Below are positions 9,889 through 18,550 of a stretch of 23,278 nucleotides of DNA, piece after piece; the first letter of the stretch is position 1; each line of letters opens with the position of its first letter. Both the position numbers and the translations under genes were made by a program. Source of the stretch: Oehlia diaphana (taxonomy: Eukaryota; Glomeromycota; Glomeromycetes; Glomerales; Glomeraceae); contig QZLH01001400.1 of the NCBI GenBank assembly GCA_003833135.1, positions 8,957-32,234 of the forward strand, read 5' to 3'. The notes below the pieces were generated by a model, which was not told the origin of the DNA, did no database searches, and worked only from the letters and a program-made list of their open reading frames with translations.

Positions 9889-10399
9889 TAGGGATGCCAA
9901 AAGTTCAATTATAACCAATTATAACCAGTTTTTACTGGTTCAGTTATGGTTCAGTTTCAGTCCAAGACTGACCGGTTAACTGTCAGTTTTATATATAAAA
10001 AAACTGACAAAAAAACAGATCAGTTAAACATATATTCCAAAAGAAAAAAAGGTTTTTTTTATTAATTTTATTGAGAATACTATTAAAAATTATGATTTTG
10101 GTGTTTATATATATATAGTATTCTTATTTTTGAAATAATAAGAAAATTTATCTTTTACTTATCGATCATGTGATTTTTCATTCCACTGAAAAAAATCGCA
10201 AAATTGATATAATTTTAAAGAATATATCAAATAAAATTATAATTAACACTTTCTAACGTTAGTTCATTCAATTTTACAGTAGTTTTGCGATCAGTTTTGC
10301 AATTCGGTTTTATTGGTCAGTTTTGCAGTCAATTCAGTTTCAGCTGAAAACTGCAGTTTTAAAACTGAAACTGAATTGAACTGACCGTTGGCATCCCTA
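9889..10399. mobile_element. hAT-type MITE, 511 bp
   Basis: Perfect 12-bp terminal inverted repeats TAGGGATGCCAA (9889-9900 and the complement at 10388-10399) are flanked by perfect 8-bp direct repeats CTTGAAAT (9881-9888 and 10400-10407). The 8-bp target duplication and the TIR start fitting YARNG are hallmarks of the hAT superfamily. Both ends carry clustered subterminal ACTGA/TCAGT words, likely transposase-binding repeats. There is no coding capacity, so it would need a transposase in trans. It inserted so that its right target duplication overlaps the ATG of the decayed plus-strand gene at 10406. The TIR differs at one position from the element at 14990. Confidence 0.88.
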
Positions 10400-10405
10400 C
10401 TTGAA

Positions 10406-13400
10406 ATGCATAAAAGTCATCTTTTGTTAACTAAACCATTTTCTTTATGCAAAAGTACAAATTTTTCTGGACGTAATATCCTTCAAAGACATAAGCAGTT
10501 TCGTTCGTATAAATAATATATTATACAGATGGGCCTAATAGTCCAAACTTTTTCTTATAATAATTCTATAATTGTTTCTAAAGCATTAAATGTGGATAAT
10601 AAAGAAGGTAGTAAAAACAAATTGCAAGATGAAGTGGATGTTAAAAGTGATAACGATGACAACAATGGTGAAGATGACAATGGTAACGGTGAAGAAGAAA
10701 ATAATGAAGAAGATGATGATGACAACAACGAAGAAGATGATGATATTATCATCCACACCCAAATTGTAATCTTCTTCCATTTCATTCTCATCCACATTGT
10801 CACCATCATCATCATAATAAATGTTTTCTTCACTATAGATATTATCATCATCATCTTCATTGTTATTATCATCATCTTCTTCATTGTTATCATTATTGAT
10901 GATAACAGTAATGTAATATTTAAATTTATTCATTTGCTTACTTCAATAAATGAACCTCATATTACAATTCACAAACAAATGATGAAAATAGATTGAAATG
11001 ATCGTCAAAGTCTCAATTCATTTTTATTGTTTTGTACTTAGAAATTTATCATCCAAGCGAATTCGCTATATATAAAGAAAATGGTAATCAAAGATTTGGA
11101 CAGATAAGATCGATAGTATCTGTTAATGATAAACTTCAGATAAAAATACAATGGATATATACTTATGACAAATTACCGAACAATTTTTATTGACATTCTT
11201 GAATGAACACAAGAAAATCACAATTGTGGTTGGTAGACCAATATTTGGAAGAGGGCAGTATTATCGCAAATACTAATGAGATAATTAGAAAGATTGATAT
11301 TACAATTGTTTGTGATTCAATGATTATAACTGACAGCCTTTTTATTAAAACAATTTTATACAAAAACAATGGTCATTAGAAATTACAAAATGCAACGCTA
11401 GATTATACGCATCCATGCAAATATTCTATCCTAAATCCTCCACCACCACAATATAATAACCCCTGAGTGTTAAAGATATTTATCAATATTTATTATGACA
11501 ACTTCGGTACATATTGAAATGTTTACCATTCTCTGGGAGGAGTTTATATTCAAGTAGGGAACATGCCATATGACATGAGGCAACAACTTCGTAATCATTT
11601 CATCTTGGGCTTTGTGCCTTTTGGCAGTTATTTCAAAGAATTTATTCGACCTTTTATTAGAGATATTAAACGATTGGAAAAGGGCGTATTAATGAATGTC
11701 CAAGGAATAAATTGTTAGATCATCACTGGTCTTGGATGTATAACCGCGAACCTACCCCAAGGCAATGACCTAACTGGTATAAAAAGACATGGTGCAATAA
11801 AGGGATGTAAAACATGTCTAGCTGCCAAAGAAAATGCAACAGATATTATACTAGATATTGCTAATATTTCTTGCTACTATCACATTACCAATATCCAATT
11901 CGAAGATATATTTACAGCTTCAATTCAAAAGGAACGAAATGATCTTGTAAAAGAATATAGTTTACATACCATTTTGCCAATACTTGATCAGCTTCAATGA
12001 GAACGTCACCTGCAGTCACCGCAGAATATTTACCATTTAATAGCTGATAAGACGTCAAAATTACTTATATTGATGATTTCTATATTATCTTTAGAAGGTG
12101 AACGAAGTTTTATTAGAGAATGGAAATCGTTCAAATATTCTCGTCAATGGTTGAAGTTGCTGGATCCCATCAGTCACCTCAAAAGCTTCATGATGTCTGA
12201 CCATTTTTGATTGGGTATGATAATACCATTTATATTGAATAGATTCTTGGTCAGTAATTGTTTAAAGCCACAAGAAATGGAGAACTACAAGTGCGAACAA
12301 ACCTGAATCGCAATCAAGTTATTAATGCAATCGTTAAATACTGGGCAATTGTAGCAAAATGCTCTTGCCTTGCATTTAAGAATTCGTTAACAATTAACGA
12401 CTATATAGTTTTTGAAAAGTATTTGAAAATGGAACAAAAAGCATTGATAGAGGTAAATTTTATTTATGTTTGTATGAATTATTTATTATATTGACCATCT
12501 TTCAAACAAGCTTGGAATGGATCAGCAGCTCGGAGTAGATACTCTGAAAGTGATTCTATATTCAAAAACTAATATTAATGCCAGTTTTCTGAACCTGAAA
12601 AATTTTTTCTATAATAAGGTCGATTTAGATTTCATTTTATTCGTTTTGCTAACTATATTATCTTAAATGCAGTTATTCAATGATTTCATTGGTCTTCCTA
12701 ACCTTCACACTAACTGTCACTTATTGCGACATGCAAGAACTTTTGGAACTCTCATGAATACTGAAGTCAGAATGAAGGAGATGGTCCATCGTATTTTTAA
12801 AAATATGGTTCCTCGTACCAATCGCAAGAACATTAAATTTGACTTATTAAAACATTATACAATCCTGCAACCCATTCAGCATCTTGCAGATAGTAGAATT
12901 GATCCTCAAAACTTACAATCTAGCATTGAAATTATGAATATATCTCAAGATTTTAATCATTTATTCAAAGATTGGTTTATTATGGAAAGTTCAGAGATGG
13001 ATGACAAAGAACTACTAGAAGGTATTAAATATATTTATTATAAATAGTTAGAAATGACTACGTGCTAACATTTTTAAATAGTCTGTTTACAGTCTAGTTA
13101 ATTCTAAAATATAATGCTAAGAAAGCCAATATCAGTTCACAATACGAATATTGTCATTGATATAACATTTCAAATTGATTTGTCTCTTGCATACGAAAGT
13201 TTTGGATATCATGTATCAATGATCAACAAAACTTTTAATTTTTATAAATACGCATCTTATATCAGTGGTGAAGCCCAACACCATTTGAATATAGATGATG
13301 TGGTGACCATTCAAGTAGCCAATTATGGTAAAAGTTACGCAGTCATCAAAGGAATTTTCAAACACAAAAGCAACGATGGTTATTTCTATCCATTTATCTA

Positions 13401-13623
13401 CGTCAATTGGTTTGAAGATGCCAACAAGAATTATGACAAATTGGATTATCCAATCTTTGTTCTTCGTCATGATAATTTTTATTGCAATATTTTTCTATTA
13501 ACGGTTGTAGATAAAGTTTGAAAGGTGCATTTTGTACATGATTGTAATGCAAAATGCAAGGATAGTCATGATTCAGAAAATAAGCATTATTTAAAAAACG
13601 ACTTCTTTTTCAAAGCTATTTAA
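10406..13623 (+). pseudogene. Decayed Tnp2/Plavaka-like multicopy gene
   Basis: Near full-length decayed gene. From ATG 10406 it reads MHKSHLLLTKPFSLCKS, a TAA at 10514, then an acidic Asp/Glu/Asn tract (disrupted, see 10640-10915). After a frameshift near 11035 one frame runs 11059-12285 (YKENGNQRFGQIRS, NVYHSLGGVYIQVGNMPYDM, LGFVPFGSYF, LPQGNDLTGIKRHG with GCKTC, SFMMSDHF, MIIPFILNRFL). That frame has stops at 11191, 11200, 11377, 11464, 11515, 11716, 11998 and 12208 (six TGA, two TAG). After a second indel near 12285 the frame continues to 12452. A phase-0 intron 12453-12672 follows, then NDFIGLPNLHTNCHLLRHAR and MVHRIFKNMVPRTNRK, a damaged stretch at 13045-13113, and a C-terminal region with SGEAQHHLNIDDVVTIQVAN (BAH-like by eye), a TGA at 13519 and the end LKNDFFFKAI with TAA at 13621. 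The LPQGN..C-x2-C part resembles Tnp2/Plavaka transposases; I recall it as multicopy in Rhizophagus. Not functional. Confidence 0.75.
10640..10915. repeat. Acidic-codon tract with an inverted half
   Basis: From 10640 to about 10745 the plus strand is GAT/GAA/AAC-rich and encodes Asp/Glu/Asn runs. From about 10746 to 10910 the composition flips to ATC/TTC, so the minus strand encodes the same kind of acidic run (NNEEDDDNNNEDDDDN, then YYDDDGDNVDENEMEED). The two halves meet at GATGATATTATCATC. The decayed gene should have a continuous acidic stretch here, so the right half looks inverted in place. Frames predicted on both strands (10529-10996 plus, 10586-10933 minus) follow from this. Confidence 0.6.
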
Positions 13624-14391
13624 ATATATGTAAGTTTTTCTTTATTTGTTTCTATTATTTTTTCCTTGTATTAACTTTATTTCCAAAAGGCAAGTGCTGA
13701 AAAAGAATGTCAAAGACGAAAAACTTTATCTGGTTACACAAATAAATTAATCCATTAAACATAATTTTCAAGGTATTGCTAATTTAATTCTCAAATATAT
13801 TCAATTAAACTTCATCCATTTAGTTGTTATCATACATGAAGCTGTGTAAATCTCAAGTTGTACTCTGTGGAATTATATAAAATTGTATGTAATAATGCTT
13901 TCTTTTTTTTTTATTAAAGGTTTACTTTGCTTTCAAGGAACTTAATTAACGTTTTCATACTCATTTTTTAGGTACTAGACCGGACTTGGATAAGACTTTG
14001 CAACTTGAACTGGATTACATAAATAGAAGAGAATATTACTTTATATTTAGTATAAAGAATATATGAATATACTATAGAGTTACTGCGTATTTGCTACAAA
14101 TTTATTATATAACTACTTTAAATAATCTATATATTTACTTTATAAATGCTTTAAATAATCTACATGTTTACTTTACAATCACTTTAAATCATTTATGTGT
14201 TTATTTTATAACTGCTTTAAATAATCTATATGTTTACTTTAAATCATTATATGGATACTTTAAATAATCTATATGTTTATTATATGGCTACTTCAAATAA
14301 TTTATACTATTACTATACTAAATACATTTCTCTGTGTTAAAAATAACTTAAAGTAGCCATACGTCTACTATAATAAATGGCAGATATATAG
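13624..14391. other. Gap with exon-like shards and a 33-bp array
   Basis: Downstream flank of the decayed Tnp2-like gene. Two short stretches look like exons after good acceptors: AG at 13688-13689 followed by SAEKECQRRKTLSGYTNK, and TTTTTTAG near 13971 followed by RPDLDKTLQLELDYINRREYY. Neither can be joined to a gene. 14100-14310 is the 33-bp tandem array listed separately. No terminal repeats of the Tnp2-like element were recognised. Confidence 0.35.
14100..14310. repeat. 33-bp degenerate tandem array
   Basis: The word CTTTAAAT(A/C)AT recurs at 14116, 14149, 14182, 14215, 14237 and 14258, with CTTCAAATAAT at 14291. Spacings are 33, 33, 33, 22, 21 and 33 bases. The unit is roughly ACTTTAAATAATCTATATG plus TTTACTTTATAACTG. 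The 22+21 spacing suggests copies with internal deletions. Non-coding. Confidence 0.8.
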
Positions 14392-14631
14392 CTACTACAT
14401 AGCCACGATTTCACAGGTTTCAGTAAAGCTATTACCAAAAATCATCCATTATCTTGTTATACAAGCATAAAATTAGATTATTCTGCAAAGTTAAATGAAA
14501 TTTTAAGTAAGAAAGAATTAAGGACAAAATATATAATTGATGAAGAAAAAAGGTTTAATAATGAGTCGATATTATTAAGCAAAAGTTTTGGTATTAATTT
14601 TTCATGTTTTTTTTTCATCACATACAAGTGA
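14392..14631 (+). pseudogene. Detached C-terminal exon of the kinase family
   Basis: An 80-codon open stretch without a start codon, ending at TGA 14629-14631. It reads SKAITKNHPLSCYTSIKL, then DYSAKLNEILSKKELR and a divergent Asn/Ser-rich end. NHP-x-SCYTS..YSAKLNEIL is, from memory, the C-terminal tail following the kinase domain in Rhizophagus TKL-like kinases. The kinase at 4898-5981 lacks that tail: its last spliced exon reads NEPLC then stops. A possible acceptor is CAG at 14414-14416. So this may be the real last exon of that gene, displaced by insertions, or debris of another kinase copy. Not translatable alone. Confidence 0.6.
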
Positions 14632-14981
14632 AAATCTAAATTGTTCATTTTTAATTTATTAGAAGATTGTAAGATTTCTGATTAAGTAAATTTACAAAAT
14701 TATTTTTAAATTACTTCCACACTTTAAATTTATTAATAGATATTTAATGGATTCTCCAAATATTGAAGAATGAACTCGCAGATAATTTTGTTTAAAAATT
14801 CATTAACGCACTATGAAGTTTTAATTCTTTCTCATTATATTACTAAAGTTTAAGCGTCTCATTTAACTTCCTGATTGCATTAACATAAATTTGATTCTTA
14901 TTCTTAAGATATTCGTTATATTACTATATTTTTCTGGGAACTCTTTTTTTATTAGTCACATTTACAATAAAATACATTTAT
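14632..14981. other. AT-rich gap, nothing seen
   Basis: No open frame, repeat or recognisable motif. The right end is the target site of the foldback MITE that follows. Confidence 0.5.
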
Positions 14982-14989
14982 ATTGAATC

Positions 14990-15423
14990 TAGGGATGGCA
15001 ACGGTCAGTCATGGTCAGTAATCGGTTGGTCATAACTGGTCATAACCGGTCAAGAACCTTTGACTGACCGACTGACCGTTTGACTGACCGTTTGACTAAC
15101 CGGTCTGACTGACCATTTAACCGATCCTGAAAATGTTTGCGAAACATTTTTTTTTTATGAAATACTTAATAAAAAATGTTTTCACAACGTTTTCTATTAA
15201 AATAATTAAAAAATGGTTGCGAAACATTTTTTCATTAAATTTTATATTAAAAAACGTTTTGCAAACATTTTCAGGATCGGTTAAACAGTCGGTCAAACGG
15301 TCGGTTAAACGGTTGGTCAGACCAGTTGGTCAAATGGTCGGTCAGAGGTCTTTGACTGACTGATATCGGTCACGGTCATGACTGGTCATAACCGGTTAAT
15401 GACCGTGACTGTTGCCATCCCTA
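14990..15423. mobile_element. Foldback hAT MITE, 434 bp
   Basis: Perfect 13-bp terminal repeats TAGGGATGGCAAC (14990-15002, complement at 15411-15423) are flanked by perfect 8-bp target duplications ATTGAATC (14982-14989 and 15424-15431), as expected for hAT. The whole element is a long imperfect inverted repeat: arms of about 155 bp contain many GGTCAGT/GACTGACC and AACCGGT words and pair down to GATCCTGAAAATGTTTGC near the centre, leaving an AT-rich core. The GGTCAGT words are probable transposase-binding repeats. The frame at 15133-15363 lies inside and is not a gene. Confidence 0.9.
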
Positions 15424-15431
15424 ATTGAATC

Positions 15432-15987
15432 ATTTTAATTTATTGAAGAGGCGTCCATCTTATATTCATTATTTATAAAAGAGTAATCCAATTTTTTTAT
15501 CAGTTTAAAAGAATGAGAACTAACTTTTTGCGCACATGCGTGACCAAAATTTAAATTCAATTTTGCTATGTCTTCATTGCTAAAAATAATCTTATTGATC
15601 ACCAAATGATGTGTTACTCATTTATACCTGTAAATACGATAAATAATGCCTTCTAATGTTGATCTATTTATTCTTATTTTATTTTTTCAGGTGGTAATAA
15701 CAACAACAGTAGTACAACTAATACATTAACAAATATGAAGACTATTGTATGTATTCTAAAACAACTAATTATAAGCCAGGTATGCTGATTACCTGGTAAA
15801 AGTGCTATATTTTGTAGTGATTGTATCTGGATAATATTCAAATCCCGAATAAAATCCGTGAACCTAATATCACAAAATTTCAAATTTTATTGTATTATCA
15901 CTCATTTATCATATCATAATAAAATTTTTTCAAAAATATTAGTTATATTGAATTTTTAAAGTTGTGTTTATATTTTTTAAAATGTGC
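15432..15987. other. Gap with one hairpin and an exon-like shard
   Basis: No supported gene. After a pyrimidine-rich acceptor (TTTTTTCAG near 15690) there is GGNNNNSSTTNTLTNMKT in an open stretch, possibly a lost exon. At 15776-15796, CCAGGTA and TACCTGG form a perfect 7-bp hairpin with a 7-nt loop. The minus-strand frame 15674-15883 has no domain. Confidence 0.4.
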
Positions 15988-15994
15988 CACAGGT

Positions 15995-16783
15995 GGTTAC
16001 AGTACAATTTCCTGAAATGCCTTTTTCCTGAATATATCTTTCCTGAAGTCATTTGCCTGAATGCCAAATTTCTGAACTGAACATTTTCCTGAAACATACA
16101 ATTTCCCGAATCTTTATTTCCCGAATCCCATTTCCTGAAGTCTAATTTCCCGAACCCTAAATCCCAATGATATCCTGAATCCCAATATCCCGAATTCAAA
16201 TATCCTTAATTCTAATATTCTGAATTCTAATATTCCGAATGGACACTTATCAAGTAAATATAATTATTTTGCATTTAAGGAGAAAAAGATTTAGTACAGG
16301 TACAAATTTCAAACAGATATTTTGACTGAATAATAAAATATGTTCACTTTTGCATTATTTATTTTAAGTATTTGTTCTAATACAAGTTAGTTTATTACAT
16401 ATTATATATGTTTATATACAGTACATTATATATACAGTAATTTATTGATTAGTATACTAAATAAAATAAAGGTTGAGTTTATAAAATTAATAATTCTAAT
16501 TCATGATGTAAAATTATACAAAATAATATTAAATTCAGTAAAATGTCCATTCAGAATATCAGAGTTCATGATATTGGAGTTTGGGATAAAATAATTCAAG
16601 GATAAAAAAATTGGAGAAATTGGATGTTTCATATAATTCCAGAAATTGAGATTCGGGAAATTGGCATTCGGTAAAATGGAATTTCAGGAAATGATCAATT
16701 TCTGGAAATAGGCATTCAGAAAAATGGATTAGGGAAAAGTTATATTCAGGAAAATGGTATTCAGAAAATGGACTGATAAGGGT
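15995..16783. mobile_element. Foldback element with TTCCTGAA-type arrays
   Basis: The left arm (about 16005-16246) is some 14 variants of a unit around TTTCCTGAAT/TTTCCCGAAT. The right arm (about 16539-16770) carries the complement, ATTCGGGAAA/ATTCAGGAAA. The arms are inverted: the left ends ATATTCCGAATGGACA and the right begins TGTCCATTCAGAATAT. An AT-rich spacer of about 290 bp separates them. Direct repeats CACAGGT at 15988-15994 and 16784-16790 may be the target duplication. Outer ends are similar when inverted (CAGTACAATTTCCTGAA versus CAGTCCATTTTCTGAA). No coding capacity; minus-strand frames at 15939-16199 and 16559-16786 are translations of the arrays. Superfamily unknown. Confidence 0.65.
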
Positions 16784-16790
16784 CACAGGT

Positions 16791-16918
16791 ATAGGTTGTA
16801 CTTACATGTAGTACCATACTACTTTACAATATACTTGAGAGAGCAGGATAAGGTATTATTAATTACTGTATGTACTGTACAGGTATGACGATCCTGAAAT
16901 ATACAGTAATATATAATA
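16791..16918. other. Short spacer with palindromic ACAGTA words
   Basis: AT-rich spacer between two elements with TACTGTA/TACAGTA palindrome fragments (for example near 16866-16880). No gene. Confidence 0.4.
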
Positions 16919-17329
16919 GAGGTCTGCATTAACCCAGGCTGGGTCCAGGCCAGTACATGATTTTTTGTTACAGCACACTTGAAAATTTTTATTGTCGGTA
17001 CTCAGGTTACTCAGCTAGTCAGGTTATTAGAAAAGAAAATAATATGGGTATACTTTAATTAAATTTTAATTTAACATAATTACATTATATATATAATTAT
17101 ACTTCATTATACTTATACTACGCCATTATATATATTTATGCCACGTGTTATATATCTTTTCTAATAACAACAAGTGTCCACTATATTTCAAATTTTACCG
17201 TAATTTCCAAGTGCGGGCCAGGCGGGTTGTAAATAGGGGTGAATTTTGAAGAAAGTTTGCCAGCCCAAACACCGATCCAGGTCCGGGCTGAATTAGAGTT
17301 TCCAGGTTCAGGTCCCATTTGCAGACCTC
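16919..17329. mobile_element. GC-rich-ended inverted-repeat element, 411 bp
   Basis: Perfect 10-bp inverted repeats GAGGTCTGCA (16919-16928) and TGCAGACCTC (17320-17329) are followed inward by CCCAGGCTGGGTCCAGG on the left and, inverted, GGGACCTGAACCTGG and CAGCCCGGACCTGG on the right. These GC-rich subterminal repeats stand out from the AT-rich surroundings and resemble those of short hAT derivatives. No clear target duplication was found, so the exact ends are uncertain. No coding capacity. Confidence 0.6.
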
Positions 17330-17385
17330 ATCTTAGGGAATTTGATTGCTTCCAAATCTCATGGTCGATTAACTTAATCAACTTC

Positions 17386-17885
17386 AGAGGTCTGTGATCG
17401 ATCAAAATTTGATTAGTTACAGTATATTTAATTGATCAACTGACCGACCAAAGTAAAGTTCACAATGGTTGATTAAATTAATAAATGGTTTTTATCTTAA
17501 GTAAACATTCGCCTAAACCAGTGAAAGTTACTGAGTATTTTTTGGGTAAGAAGATTTCCTATGAGAATGGCTTCTATTTTTCATAGATTGTTTTTCCTAG
17601 ATAGGGGTCACAGCTACTTTTGGGTATGTTTGGATTCCAATAGGATAATAGTGCCTATTACCATATATGTGAAATGATATGAGAAAGCTGGTTGAGCATT
17701 CGTCAAAGAAATCCAGATTCTAAAAAATAAGAAATTTTCACTGGTTCTTAAATAGATAACGAATTAATCATAATGTTGGACTTTCAATCATTTGTTCCAA
17801 GAAAAATACTCAATTATAATGTGTTATTAGTGATCAAGCTAATCAATCATCGATCAAGATTGCCTCGACTAAGAACCCTACCTCT
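17386..17885. mobile_element. Possible further inverted-repeat element
   Basis: AGAGGT (17386-17391) and ACCTCT (17880-17885) face each other. Inside them both ends carry GATCGATCAA/TTGATCGAT and GATTAG/CTAATC words in inverted orientation, with further TGATCAA words between. No target duplication is visible and the outer match is only six bases, so this is tentative. Confidence 0.3.
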
Positions 17886-18550
17886 AATATATAAATGAAA
17901 TGAATGTTTTATCACTATGACCGTACCTTACTGTTTGTTTTTTTTTTTATACCCTGGTAATTCTTTCATTGTTTGGAAATATTGCGATATATTCAAAATG
18001 GCTTAGTGTTATATCGGTGAATATAAAAAAGGAGAGATTCGTTACATAAACAGCCGATCCTGAAAAAATCAAATTTCTTGTAATTATTATTTTCAGAAGG
18101 AATTGCAATGTAATCTTTCACGTACAGGAAATTCAATTGTATCATTTAATCAACATTAACTGACGTTTTGGTATAATATTAAAAAATCTTTTCAAATTTC
18201 TTAACTATCTGTGAAGATCAATATTCGCAAAAACACAATAGATCGGATAATCCTTCTTATTAATCAACCACATTCTTTAGTTACAGATCTAGTAGCTGTT
18301 AATGACATTTTATTTATTCATACAGTAGATATAAACCGCATTTTTGAGAAAAAAATAGGAATGTCATCAAAAAATTGTCCTCCTTATTATATTTTTCTTT
18401 TGTATTTCTCTTTTCGCGTTTCCTTCTTACATTTTTTTTATAAACTTTTTCTTATTTCATCTTTATAATTTTAAAGTATCAGTTTATATACATTTTTTTA
18501 ATCGATATTGTTTTAAATTTTATTATATTTAGTAACGAAATTTTAAAGCC
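17886..18550. other. Gap left of the pogo-like pseudogene
   Basis: AT-rich. The frame 18211-18468 (85 codons, GTG start) reads SLVTDLVAVNDILFIHTVDI, then a Phe-rich end. The first half looks weakly coding but no family is recognised. The left terminal repeat of the pogo-like element is expected here but was not identified. Confidence 0.35.

Noticed and set aside
10406..10516. A short mitochondrial presequence-like ORF (36 residues, basic)
   Set aside because: It is in the same frame as the acidic tract and the following decayed gene, so it is better read as the N-terminus of that gene with one TAA.
10586..10933. Minus-strand acidic 115-codon frame
   Set aside because: It arises from the inverted half of a GAT/ATC simple tract inside the decayed plus-strand gene and then runs into Ile/Phe/Val sequence; not an independent gene.
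13216..13470. Minus-strand 84-codon frame
   Set aside because: It is antisense to the conserved C-terminal region of the decayed Tnp2-like gene.
15133..15363. Plus-strand 76-codon frame with SVKQSVKRSVKRL repeats
   Set aside because: It lies wholly inside the foldback hAT MITE and only translates the GGTCAG/GGTTAA words.
15939..16199. Minus-strand repeat protein (DSG/FRK periodicity)
   Set aside because: The periodicity is that of the TTCCTGAA DNA array in the left foldback arm. The mirrored arm gives a different periodic peptide at 16559-16786, so neither is a selected protein.
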